Shown here: piece by piece, positions 52,071 to 60,782 of the stretch
Numbering within the stretch: position 1 is the stretch's first letter
Layout of the letters: the number at the start of each line of letters is the position of its first letter
Source of the DNA: CAWAPS01 sp963783945
GTDB taxonomy: Bacteria; Actinomycetota; Acidimicrobiia; Acidimicrobiales; Palsa-688
Direction: 5' to 3'
DNA length: 64,000 nucleotides
Assembly (NCBI GenBank): GCA_963783945.1
Contig: CAWAPS010000007.1
Span: 789,595-853,594, forward strand
Notes under the pieces: generated by a model
The model's database searches: none
What the model saw: the letters and a program-made list of their open reading frames with translations, nothing else
What the model was told of the DNA's origin: nothing
Program-made: the position numbers and the translations under genes

Positions 52071-55017
52071 ATGCTCGCAGCACTCTCCTGGCTCCGCGAC
52101 TACGCGCCACTCCGAGCGCGACGTAGCCGACCTGGCCGCCACCCTGTCCGAGCTCGGTCTGGTCGTCGAGGGCGTGGAGCGCGTCGGCGAGGGGCTCGGC
52201 GACGTCGTCGTGGCCAAGGTCCTCGCCGTCCGGGCCCATCCCGATGCCGACCGGGTCCGCCTGGTCGACGTGGACTCCGGGGGGGGCGAACCCCTGCAGA
52301 TCGTGTGCGGCGCCTGGAACTTCGCCGAGGGAGACCTGGTCCCGCTGGCCCCCGTCGGCGCCGTTCTGCCCGGGGACTTTTCGATCAGCCGGCGCAAGAT
52401 GCGCGGTGAGTGGTCCAACGGGATGCTGTGCTCGGCCAGCGAACTCGAGCTGCCCGAGGCCCCGGGATCGGCCGACGGCCTGATGATCCTGCCGGCCGGC
52501 CTGGCCCCGGCCGGGACCCCACTGGTCGATGCCCTGGACCTCCACCCCGACGTGGTGTTCGACCTCGATATCAGCCCCAACCGCTCGGACGCCCTGTGCA
52601 TGGCCGGGGTGGCGCGCGATCTCGCCGCCGCCCTTGGAGAACCGTGGGCCCCACCGTCGTCGGGGCCATCCGCAGGCATGGCCGTCACCGTAGACCCGGC
52701 TCTCGGCGTCGCCAGCCTGGTGGTCGAGAGTGGCGACCTGTGCCCCCGGTTCACCGCCACCATCCTCGAGGGCGTACCCGGGGGCCCGGCGCCGGCCTGG
52801 ATGGCCCGGCGGCTGACCCTGGCGGGCATGAGGCCCATCAACGCCATCGTCGACGTCTCCAACTACGTGATGCTCGACGTCGGCCAGCCCAACCATCCCT
52901 ACGACCTCTCCCTCCTCGGCGGCGGGGGGATCCTGGTCCGGCGGGCTCGACCGGGCGAGACGATCGAGACCCTCGACGGTGTGACTCGCCGGCTCGAAGG
53001 CGATGACTGCGTCATCTGCGACGCCGCCGGCGTGCCCGTCGGGATCGGCGGGATCATGGGCGGGGCGGGTACCGAGATAGGCCCCGACACCAAGCGGGTC
53101 CTGCTGGAAGCGGCGTGGTTCGCCCCGATGGCCATCGCCAGGACGGGAAAGCGGCTGGGCCTGCACTCCGAGGCCCGGGTGCGCTTCGAGCGGGGGGTGG
53201 ACCCCGAGGTGGCTCCGACCGCGGTGGAGCGCTTCGTCGGCCTGCTCGCCGCAGTCGCGGGCGGGCCGGGTGCGGGCGGGGGCGGGCCGGGCGCAGAGCG
53301 GAGCGGGGGCGGGCCGGGCGCAGAGCGGGGCGGGGGCGGGCCGGGCGCAGAGCGGGGCGGGGGCGGGCCGGGCGCAGAGCGGGGCGGGGGCGGGCCGGGC
53401 GCAGAGCGGGGCGGGCCGGGCGGGAGCGGGGTGACCTCGCTGCGGCGCGGCCCCCTGGTGGATTTCCGCGACCAGCAGAACACGCCGGTGCAACCGGTCG
53501 TGCGGGTCCGTACCGACCGGGTGAACGCCGTCCTCGGCACAGCCATCCCCCACCGCGACATCGAGCGACTCCTCGCTCCGATCGGTTTCGTGGCCCGGTC
53601 GGTGGTCGAGCCGACCGGATCGGACGAGGTGGGAATCGGCGATGCGCCAGTGGGTGGGGGCGGGGAGGCCGGAGGGGAGGCGGGCCGGGTCGGGGCAGGG
53701 GAGGCCGGAGGGGAGGCGGGCCGGGCCGGGGCGGGGGAGGCCGGAGGGGAGGCGGGCCGGGTCGGGGCGGGGGAGGCCGGAGGGGAGGCGGGCCGGGCCG
53801 GGGCAGGGGAGGCCGGTGGGGCCGGGGACGCCCGCGGAGTGGGGCGCCCGAGCACGGGCGGGGTCCACGACGTGCTCGTCCCGAGCTGGCGGCTCGAGTG
53901 CACCCGAGAGATCGACATCGTTGAGGAAGTGGCCCGGATGTGGGGCTACCGCCGGATCGAGCGCAGCCTGCCGGGCGGAGCCGGCGCCCAGGCCGGCTCG
54001 GTCGGATTGACCGCTCGTCAGCGCGAGCGCCGGCGGGTGCGCCAGGCCCTGGCCGGGGCCGGCTTCGACGAGGCCTGGACCACTACGTTTCTCGCCCCGG
54101 GCGACCTCGAGCGGGCCCGGCTCGACCCCGACGCCGTCGAGGTCGAGAACCCACTGGACGCGTCGGAGTCGCTCCTGCGCACAGCCCTGATCCCAGGACT
54201 GCTGAAGGCGGTCAAGTTCAACATCGACCGGCAGGCCGGGGACGTGTGCCTGTTCGAGATCGGCCGGGTGTTCGCCAAGCCGGCGGCCGGCTCGGGCCAG
54301 GTCACCCCCGACGAGGCCGAGCACCTGGGGGTCATCATCGCCCTGGGTTCAGGAGAGGGAACGGGCGGCGCGGGCGGGGCGCCGCCAGCCGGTGGCGCCA
54401 GCCGGAGCGATGATTCCGGGCCGGTCGAGGGCCAATCCGGGCGATTGGTCGCCGGCGGGGAGGCCGAAGCGGCCACAAGGACGTGGCTGTGGTTATCCGA
54501 CGCCCTACGTCTCGACGGCGCCTCTATCCGAGCGGACGAGATACCAGGGTGGCACCCGACCCGGGCCGCTCGTATTTTGGGCGCCTCGGGCCAGGCCCTG
54601 GGCGCGGTCGGCGAGCTCGACCCCGACGTGGTGGCGGCCTACGGGTTGAGCGGCCGGATCGGCTTCATGGCGGTGTCGCTGGATGATCTGGGCGAAGAGC
54701 CGAGAGTGCCGAAGCGGGCCAAGGATGTCAGCCGTTATCCCGCCTCGGACCTGGACCTGGCCTTCCTCGTGTCAGAAGAGGTCCCGGCGGCCGATGTGAG
54801 GGCGACCATCCAGAGCGCCGGCAGCGAGCTGCTCGAGTCGGTGACCTTGTTCGACGTTTACCGCGGCGCCCAAGCGGGGGCCGGCCGGCGGAGCCTGGCG
54901 TTCCGGCTGCGGTTCCGGGCGGCGGACCGCACGTTGACCGACGCCGAGCTAGCCACCCTCCGGCGGGCCGTCGTGGACGCGGTCGAAGGGGCGCACGGAG
55001 GGGAGTTGCGGAGTTGA
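52071..55017 (+). CDS. pheT: Phenylalanyl-tRNA synthetase beta chain, apparent frameshift near 52115 and two repeat inserts
   Basis: Tetramer partner of PheS. ATG 52071 reads MLAALSWLRDYAPL, then homology passes to the next frame (RDVADLAATLSELGLVVEGVE) at CGAGCGCG 52113-52120. The rest is intact: EMAP/OB tRNA-binding domain, B3/B4 editing domain, B5, core and C-terminal anticodon-binding domain (PKRAKDVSRYPASDLDLAFLV). The corrected product is ~981 residues, well above the usual ~800-830, because of two in-frame minisatellites (near residues 396-453 and 526-587) and a Gly-rich insert near 760-800. Starts nine bases after pheS. Confidence 0.88.
53260..53431 (+). repeat. 27-bp in-frame minisatellite inside pheT
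   Basis: About five copies of a unit encoding GGGGPGAER. It lies after the B3/B4 region, where relatives have a short linker. The period is a multiple of three, so copy-number change keeps the frame. Confidence 0.85.
53650..53832 (+). repeat. 36-bp in-frame minisatellite inside pheT
   Basis: About four to five copies encoding GEAGGEAGRVGA alternating with GEAGGEAGRAGA, so a 72-bp higher-order period is visible. It splits the B5 region from ERLLAPIGF upstream and LVPSWRLECTREIDIVEEVAR downstream. Confidence 0.85.
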
Positions 55018-55364
55018 CGCGGGCCCGGGTTGGACGGGCTTCGTGGGGCTGGCGGGAGTGATGGGGCTGGTGGGGCTGATGGGAGTGATGGGGTTACGAG
55101 TTGACTCCGCTCCGGAGCTGAACCGGGCCTGATCACCCAAATTCTGGGGTCAAATAACCGCCTAGCCGCCTAACACCTGTCTGGCCTGCGGCCGGACCCC
55201 CTAGCGGCCACCAAGCCCGTTTCGTGCTCGCGGCCCCACTCACAAATCCCTCAGGTCCCCGTGTCAATCTCGTATCGAGCTCTCAGGCATCATAGAAACA
55301 TCGGCATCCATAGCTGTACACCCCTATCATTTCATAACCCTCATATGGCTCCCAAAGGCCATGG
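55018..55364. other. Gene-free stretch after pheT
   Basis: Starts with a G-rich degenerate repeat of GGGGCTGG/TGATGGGAGTGATG type (about 55040-55097), then loses the strong GC bias of the window (55240-55370 is clearly AT-richer). No gene, RNA or coding periodicity is recognised. Together with the palindrome that follows it may be the remains of an insertion. Confidence 0.5.
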
Positions 55365-55453
55365 AATCTCGTAGACAATTTCGTTTTCTCGGCGCCAAAT
55401 CGCACGTAAAACGTGCGCAAATGCTAACGAGAAAACAAAATGACTACGAGATT
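55365..55453. repeat. Nested inverted repeat of about 90 bases
   Basis: Three concentric stems: AATCTCGTAG 55365-55374 with 55444-55453 (10 bp); GTTTTCTCG 55383-55391 with 55428-55436 (9 bp); CGCACGT 55401-55407 with 55411-55417 (7 bp, loop AAA). Short extra pairs between the first two make the outer 26 bases an almost continuous stem. It could be a cruciform, a large transcript hairpin, a recombination site or a miniature element; no flanking direct repeat is evident. Confidence 0.8.
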
Positions 55454-55518
55454 TTCCGACAAAACGGATAAAAGTCGCGAGGCCTCGTGGTCCAGCTACC
55501 GGGCTAATCGCAATTGTC

Positions 55519-55566
55519 GCTGTGCCGCTGTGCCGCTGTGCCGCTGTGCCGCTGTGCCGCTATGCC
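55519..55566. repeat. 8-bp tandem repeat GCTGTGCC
   Basis: Five perfect units and a sixth with one change. It lies between the palindrome and the small minus-strand gene. A period of eight argues against coding use. Confidence 0.85.
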
Positions 55567-55595
55567 GGCCGGCGCCGGTTCGCCGACCTGCCGCC

Positions 55596-55793
55596 TCAGT
55601 TCGCCAACCGCCTGATCTTGGCGATGCGCTCGGTCCGGAAGCTCGCCACCTTGGTACTCCAACTGTCCAGCGGCCGGGGCCGGTCGTTGCCGAAGAACGT
55701 GGTCAGCGGACCTTCGAGGGTATAAGAGTCGGCTCCGTCGACCCGCTCGACGGAATCGTCAGTAAGGGTTACCTCGAAGGACATGGTCCTCAT
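55596..55793 (-). CDS. Small conserved-looking protein of unknown function
   Basis: 65 residues from ATG 55793 (or ATG 55784): MSFEVTLTDDSVERVDGADSYTLEGPLTTFF, then DSWSTKVASFRTERIAKIRR. I have a recollection of similar short actinobacterial proteins with the VDGADxY and SFRTxxI segments but no name. Mixed strand pattern, no membrane segment, no signal peptide. A frame extending upstream to 56024 is low-complexity and probably not coding. It faces away from argC. Confidence 0.55.
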   Translation of the reverse strand: MRTMSFEVTLTDDSVERVDGADSYTLEGPLTTFFGNDRPRPLDSWSTKVASFRTERIAKIRRLAN

Positions 55794-55848
55794 GGTGCAC
55801 GAGTGGCCCTGTGGGCAACCAGATGGCGAAGTCTGTGACTTTACAAAG

Positions 55849-55857
55849 TTATCCACA
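55849..55857 (+). other. Single DnaA-box match
   Basis: TTATCCACA, a perfect DnaA box, in the gap before argC. No second box, AT-rich unwinding element or dnaA/dnaN gene is near, so it is not an origin; chance or a DnaA-titration or regulatory site are possible. Confidence 0.4.
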
Positions 55858-56020
55858 GACGGGCGGGCCGCACCGGTACGGGCGCCCGAGGCGCCCGGCA
55901 GGGGGACCCGGGCAAGGGGCGGCGGGACCACAGTTTCGCCCCCGCCGGCCGGGCGCGGGGCCGGGTCCCACGGCCGCCGGCGTACGCCCCCGCCGCCCCG
56001 CCGCCCCCTGGACCCCGAGC

Positions 56021-56047
56021 GCATGACTATGCAGACTCATGTATAGT
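56021..56047 (+). promoter_or_regulatory. Candidate ARG box and -10 box for the arginine operon
   Basis: TATAGT at 56042-56047 ends eight bases before ATG 56056, a leaderless layout. Directly upstream are GCATGACTATGC (a palindrome, 56021-56032) and the related half-site ATGTATA (56039-56045), arranged like ArgR operators built of ATGCAT-type half-sites. ArgR is encoded in the operon, so arginine-dependent autorepression at this site is expected. Confidence 0.5.
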
Positions 56048-56055
56048 AAGCGCCC

Positions 56056-57096
56056 ATGTCCAAGTCGCTAGCGGTCGGGGTGTTCGGCGCGTCGGGCTAT
56101 GCCGGAGCGGAGCTGATGCGCCTGGCCGCCGGCCACCCCAACCTGAACGTGGTGCTCGCTACCGCAGACACCCAGGCCGGCGGGCGGGTGGCGGACCTCT
56201 ACCCGAGCCTGGCCTCCGCCTATCCCGACGTCACCCTCGAGGCGGCTGACCCCGACGGGGCCGACGGGCTCGACCTGGTCTTTCTCGCCCTGCCCCACGG
56301 CGCGGCCCAACACCTGGTCCCACAGCTGCGCAAGCGGGTCGGGGTCATCGTCGATCTGTCGGCCGACTTCAGGCTTCGCGATGCCACCCTTTACCCCACT
56401 TGGTACGGGGCCGAGCATCCCTACCCGGAACTCCTCGACGAGGCCGCCTTCGGCATCCCCGAGCTGTTTCGAGACGAGCTGGCCGGGGCCACCCTGGTGG
56501 CGGCGGCCGGGTGTTACCCGACGGCGGCCGCCCTGGCCATCGCCCCCCTCGTGAGGGACGGCGCCATCGAGCCGGCCGGGGTCGTGGTGGATGCCGCCAG
56601 CGGCGTTTCCGGCGCCGGTCGGGCGCCCAAGCCCAACACCCACTTCAACGCGGTGGACGAGGATTTCACGGCCTACGGGCTGCTCTCGCACCGCCATACC
56701 CCTGAGATCGAGCAGGCGAGCGGGGCCGAGGTGATCTTCACCCCCCATCTGGCCCCCATGAACCGGGGGATCCTCGCCACGTGCTACGCCCGGCCGGCGG
56801 GATCGTCCAACCGGCATAAGCGGGACACGACGTTCCCCCTGCGGGTGCTCGAGGATTTTTACCAGGGTGAGCCGTTCGTGGTGGTGTCCGAGCGCTCCCC
56901 GTCGACCAAAGCCGTGCTCGGATCGAACGCCGCGCATCTCACCGGCCGCTACGACGCCCGCTCCGGATGGGTGGTGGTCATCGCTGCCATCGACAACCTG
57001 ACCAAGGGCGCGGCCGGTCAGGCCATCCAGTGCGCCAACCTGGCGGTCGGGCTCGACGAGACCGCCGGTCTTCCCGTCGTGGGGTTGTACCCATGA
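56056..57096 (+). CDS. argC: N-acetyl-gamma-glutamyl-phosphate reductase
   Basis: NADPH reduction step of arginine synthesis. 346 residues: GVFGASGYAGAELMRL, FLALPHGAAQ, VDLSADFRLRD, catalytic Cys153 in AAGCYPTAAALA, SGVSGAGRAPKPNTHF and PHLAPMNRGI. Long (type 1) form. No Shine-Dalgarno sequence before ATG, in line with a leaderless mRNA. The stop overlaps argB, the position where argJ normally stands. Confidence 0.96.
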   Translation: MSKSLAVGVFGASGYAGAELMRLAAGHPNLNVVLATADTQAGGRVADLYPSLASAYPDVTLEAADPDGADGLDLVFLALPHGAAQHLVPQLRKRVGVIVDLSADFRLRDATLYPTWYGAEHPYPELLDEAAFGIPELFRDELAGATLVAAAGCYPTAAALAIAPLVRDGAIEPAGVVVDAASGVSGAGRAPKPNTHFNAVDEDFTAYGLLSHRHTPEIEQASGAEVIFTPHLAPMNRGILATCYARPAGSSNRHKRDTTFPLRVLEDFYQGEPFVVVSERSPSTKAVLGSNAAHLTGRYDARSGWVVVIAAIDNLTKGAAGQAIQCANLAVGLDETAGLPVVGLYP

Positions 57097-58097
57097 GCCA
57101 TACGGTCGACGCCGGCTCCTCGGCCGCGACCAAGGCCGAGGTCCTGGTGGAGGCGCTGCCCTACATCCGGCGCTTCTGGGGCCAGGTCGTGGTGGTGAAA
57201 TACGGGGGCAACGCCCTGGCCGGGGTGACCGACGGGCCCGGGAGCAAATCCGGGGGGGCGAAGTTGACCGACCAAGGCCAGGCCAGAGGCGGCGACGAGG
57301 CCGGGCACAGAGCCGACGCCGGGCACAGAGCCGACGCGCTGGCCTCTTTTGCCGAGGACATCGTTCTGATGCGGTCGGTAGGCATGAGACCGCTGGTCGT
57401 GCACGGTGGTGGCCCCCAGATCGGCGAGCTCATGGCCCGACTGGGCAAGGTTCCCGAGTTCGTGGACGGCCTCCGGGTCACCGACGCCGAGACGCTCGAC
57501 ATCGCCCGGATGGTGCTGGTCGGAAAAGTCAACCGCGACATCGTCTCGGCCATAAACGTCCACGACCCACTGGCCGTCGGGGTGTCGGGCGAGGACGCCG
57601 GGCTCATCAGCGCCCAGGCCCGGGACCCCCAGCTCGGATTCGTCGGCGATGTGGCCGCGGTCAACCCGGACCTGTTGACCCGATTACTGGCCGAGGATCT
57701 CATCCCGGTCGTGGCCACCATCGGCAGCGATCCCACCGGCCAGGCCTACAACATCAACGCCGACACCGCGGCCGGCGCTATCGCCGAGGCCGTGCACGCC
57801 ACCAAGCTGGTCTATCTGACCGACGTGGACGGCATCAGGCGTGATCGTTTCGACCCGGCCACCCGGGTGTCGGTCGCCGGGACCGCCGAACTGCAAGCCA
57901 TGCTCGAGACCGGCGCGGTGGCGGGCGGGATGATCCCCAAGGTCCTCTCATGCGTGAGGGCGATCCAGGGGGGCGTGGCCCGAGCCCACATCCTCGACGG
58001 CCGGCAACCGCACGCCCTGTTGCTCGAGATATTCACCCGAGAAGGAGTGGGAACCATGGTCACGGCGGGTGCGGGAGAGACGGAGGGCATCGCATGA
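57093..58097 (+). CDS. argB: Acetylglutamate kinase
   Basis: Phosphorylates N-acetylglutamate; usual target of arginine feedback. 334 residues from ATG 57093. VVVKYGGNAL, VVHGGGPQIG, DGLRVTDAETLDIARMVL, VGVSGEDAGLI, NINADTAAGAIAEAV, LTDVDGI and GGMIPKV are present. After YGGNAL there is an insert of ~35 polar residues, with GHRADA twice in tandem, before FAEDIVLM; relatives have only a few residues here. The N-terminal helix seen in arginine-sensitive kinases (AEVLVEALPYIRRF) is present. Overlaps argC and argD. Confidence 0.95.
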   Translation: MSHTVDAGSSAATKAEVLVEALPYIRRFWGQVVVVKYGGNALAGVTDGPGSKSGGAKLTDQGQARGGDEAGHRADAGHRADALASFAEDIVLMRSVGMRPLVVHGGGPQIGELMARLGKVPEFVDGLRVTDAETLDIARMVLVGKVNRDIVSAINVHDPLAVGVSGEDAGLISAQARDPQLGFVGDVAAVNPDLLTRLLAEDLIPVVATIGSDPTGQAYNINADTAAGAIAEAVHATKLVYLTDVDGIRRDRFDPATRVSVAGTAELQAMLETGAVAGGMIPKVLSCVRAIQGGVARAHILDGRQPHALLLEIFTREGVGTMVTAGAGETEGIA

Positions 58098-59287
58098 GCG
58101 GACCCGGACCGACCCGGCTGATGTCGACCTACCCGCCTCAGCTGGTCACCTTCACCCGCGGCCAGGGGAGCCGGCTCTGGGATGACGCCGGGCGCCGGTA
58201 CCTCGACTTCTTGTCGGGCCTGGCCGTCACGTCGCTCGGCCACGCCCATCCGGCCGTCGCCGACGCCCTCTGCGAGCAGGCCCGAACGCTGCTTCACGTG
58301 TCCAACCTGTTCGGCACCGAACCGCAGAGAGAGGTAGCCGCCACCCTCGACCGCCTGATGGATGCGGGACCCGGTCAGGTGTTCTTCTGCAACAGCGGGG
58401 CGGAGGCCAACGAGGCTGCCATCAAGCTGGCAAGAAAATGGGGCGGTCCCGGACGGTATGTCGTGGTCAGCGCGTACGGCTCGTTCCATGGCCGCACCCT
58501 GGCCACCCTGCACGCCACCGGCCAGCCGACCAAGCACGAGCCGTTCCAGCCGCTACCCGAGGGATTTCGCCACGTGGCCTGGCGGGACATCGAGGCCCTG
58601 ACGGCGGCCTTGGACCCGAGCGTGGCGGGCGTGCTGCTCGAACCGGTGCAGGGGGAGGGAGGCGTGAACCCGGCCGGCGAGGAATACTTCGGGGCGGTGC
58701 GGTCCCTTTGCGACGAACGAGGGATCCTGATGATGGTCGACGAGGTCCAGACGGGCCTCGGTCGGACCGGGGAATGGTTCGGGTTCCAGCACTACGGCGT
58801 CACACCTGACGTGGTCACGCTGGCCAAGGCGCTGGGCAACGGGGTGCCGATCGGTGCGTGCTGGGCCCGCGACGACGTGGCCTCGGCGTTCGTGCCCGGC
58901 GACCACGCCACCACGTTTGGAGGCCAGCCCCTGGCGGCGGCGGCCGCCCGGGCCGTCCTCGCGGTCATGGAGGCCGAGGAGGTCCCCGCCCGGGCCCGGT
59001 CTGCCGGCGCCTACCTTACGGCGGGCCTGTCGAAGCTGCGCGGGGTCAAGTCCGTCAGAGGCACGGGGCTACTGATTGCTGCCGAACTGGAAGAGAGCGG
59101 GAGTGCTGGCCTCATCGCGGCCGCCGCCCTTGATGCCGGTCTGGTCGTCAACGCGGTAACCCCGAGCGCCCTCCGGCTGGCCCCTTCACTGCTGGTCACC
59201 AACGACGAGATCGACGAGGCGGTGGCCATCCTGGAGTCGGTCATGGCCTCCTCCGGCGCCCCGAGCGGGAGTGGAGACCGCGGGTGA
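58094..59287 (+). CDS. argD: Acetylornithine aminotransferase
   Basis: PLP-dependent class III aminotransferase forming N-acetylornithine. 397 residues from ATG 58094. LDFLSGLAVTSLGHAHP, FFCNSGAEANEAAIKLAR, SFHGRTLATLHATGQ, EPVQGEGGVNPA, VDEVQTGLGRTG and the Schiff-base Lys245 in TLAKALGNGVPIGA. The first ATG overlaps the argB stop. Confidence 0.95.
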   Translation: MSGPGPTRLMSTYPPQLVTFTRGQGSRLWDDAGRRYLDFLSGLAVTSLGHAHPAVADALCEQARTLLHVSNLFGTEPQREVAATLDRLMDAGPGQVFFCNSGAEANEAAIKLARKWGGPGRYVVVSAYGSFHGRTLATLHATGQPTKHEPFQPLPEGFRHVAWRDIEALTAALDPSVAGVLLEPVQGEGGVNPAGEEYFGAVRSLCDERGILMMVDEVQTGLGRTGEWFGFQHYGVTPDVVTLAKALGNGVPIGACWARDDVASAFVPGDHATTFGGQPLAAAAARAVLAVMEAEEVPARARSAGAYLTAGLSKLRGVKSVRGTGLLIAAELEESGSAGLIAAAALDAGLVVNAVTPSALRLAPSLLVTNDEIDEAVAILESVMASSGAPSGSGDRG

Positions 59288-59330
59288 GCCGGTGTCGACA
59301 CAGGGATTCCACCACAGGCGGGCGCCGGCG

Positions 59331-60227
59331 ATGAGACACTTTCTCGAAGTCGACGATCTCAGTCCCGACGAGCTGTCCCAGGTCCTCGACCTGGCCGAAA
59401 TCAACCGGCCCCCCCAAGTTCTCGCCCGCCGCGGGGTGGCGCTGATCTTCGAAAAGCCCTCGAACCGAACCCGAAACGCCACCGAGATGGCTGTGGTCGG
59501 CCTAGGTGGCCACCCCGTGAGCATCCGGGGCGAGGAGATCGGACTCGGAGTGCGGGAGAGTGTCGAGGACGTCACGAAGGTCCTGGCCCGTTACCACCGG
59601 GTGGTCGGAGCCCGGGTCTTCGACCACGACACCCTGGCGGACATGGCCAAGGTGGACGAGGTACCGATCGTCAACCTGCTGTCGGATCTGGCTCACCCCT
59701 GCCAGGCTGTCGCCGATCTGCTCACCCTGCGTCAGCGTTGGGGCGGATTACGGGGTCGGACGGTGGCCTGGATCGGGGACGGCAACAACGTGGCCCGCAG
59801 CCTGACCCTGGCATGTGCCATGTCCGGGGTGAACGTCCGGTTGGCCTGCCCGTCTGGCCACGGGCTCGACCCGGTTGCGCTCGACGAGGCTCGGGGCCAC
59901 GGCTACGAGGTGGTCGTCAGTGCCGACCCGGCCCAAGCGGTGGCGGGAGCCGACGCGGTATGCACCGATGTCTGGGTCTCGATGGGTCAGGAGGCCGAAC
60001 GGTCCGAACGTCAAGGCGCCTTTGCCGGCTATCAGGTCGATGAGGCATTGATGGCCAAAGCCGCGGCGGACGCCCTTTTCCTGCACTGTCTGCCCGCCCA
60101 CCGAGGACTCGAAGTGAGCGCCGGGGTCATAGACGGTCCCGCCAGCGTGGTGTGGGACCAGGCCGAGAACCGCATGCACGCGGCCCGGGGGTTGCTCCTG
60201 TGGCTGGTGCGAGAGGCCGAATCGTGA
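59331..60227 (+). CDS. argF: Ornithine carbamoyltransferase
   Basis: Makes citrulline from ornithine and carbamoyl phosphate. 298 residues from ATG 59331 (RHFLEVDDLSPDEL); in-frame starts further upstream, from 59271, add residues that do not fit the family. Carbamoyl-phosphate motif reads EKPSNRTRNATEMAV rather than STRTR-SFE, a variant seen in some actinobacteria; HPCQAVADL and the ornithine loop HCLPAHRG are standard. The stop overlaps argR. Confidence 0.95.
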   Translation: MRHFLEVDDLSPDELSQVLDLAEINRPPQVLARRGVALIFEKPSNRTRNATEMAVVGLGGHPVSIRGEEIGLGVRESVEDVTKVLARYHRVVGARVFDHDTLADMAKVDEVPIVNLLSDLAHPCQAVADLLTLRQRWGGLRGRTVAWIGDGNNVARSLTLACAMSGVNVRLACPSGHGLDPVALDEARGHGYEVVVSADPAQAVAGADAVCTDVWVSMGQEAERSERQGAFAGYQVDEALMAKAAADALFLHCLPAHRGLEVSAGVIDGPASVVWDQAENRMHAARGLLLWLVREAES

Positions 60228-60691
60228 GGCTGTCCAAGACCCAGCGCCAGCACCGGGTGATCCAGATCCTGGAGCAGAACTCGGTGTCGAGCCAGGGTCA
60301 GCTGGTCCAGTTGCTGGCCGAGGTCGGCGTCGAGGCTACCCAGGCCACCGCTTCGAGAGACCTCGAGGAGATCGGCGCAGTAAAGGTGCGGGCCGCCGGC
60401 GGGGAGTCGATCTACGCCGTGCCCGAACTGCCGAAGGACCGGGTCGCCCCCGAGGAGCACCTGCGGCGGGTCCTTGGGGACTGGGTGGTGGAGGTCGCGG
60501 CATCGGCCAACCTGGTCGTGGTGCGGACCCCACCCGGTTCGGCCCACGTGGTCGCCTCGGCCCTCGATCGGGCTGCCCTGTCGGAGATCGTGGGCACGGT
60601 CGCGGGGGACGACACCATCCTCGTGGTCGCCGCCGAGCGGGTCGGCGGGGCCAAACTGGCCCGGCGGCTTAGCAACCTGGCCGGACTGTGA
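60224..60691 (+). CDS. argR: Arginine repressor
   Basis: Arginine-dependent repressor/activator. 155 residues from GTG 60224. Winged-helix N-terminus with TQATASRDLEEIGAVKVR as recognition region and a C-terminal oligomerisation/arginine-binding domain with RTPPGSAHVVASALDR and GTVAGDDTILVV, where the GDD aspartates bind arginine. Likely acts at the box before argC. Confidence 0.95.
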   Translation: MRLSKTQRQHRVIQILEQNSVSSQGQLVQLLAEVGVEATQATASRDLEEIGAVKVRAAGGESIYAVPELPKDRVAPEEHLRRVLGDWVVEVAASANLVVVRTPPGSAHVVASALDRAALSEIVGTVAGDDTILVVAAERVGGAKLARRLSNLAGL

Positions 60692-60782
60692 GTGAGCGAG
60701 TTGTGATTGGCTGGCCGCCCTTACGGGCCGGCCGGACCGGTCGGGACAGCCGGATTCGTCGGGAGAGAAGGAGCAGCTGACA

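Noticed and set aside
51083..52120. Classical prfB-type programmed frameshift in pheS/pheT
   Set aside because: There is no stop codon at the shift point, no upstream Shine-Dalgarno-like stimulator, and the frame after the shift point stays open for a while. Recoding is kept only as one option among others.
55440..55838. Open frame of 132 codons on the plus strand after pheT
   Set aside because: It runs through the 8-bp tandem repeat, has Cys/Pro/Arg-rich composition without family resemblance, and opposes the better-looking minus-strand gene.
55018..56055. Replication origin
   Set aside because: A single DnaA box and a palindrome are present, but there is no box cluster and no dnaA, dnaN or gyr genes.
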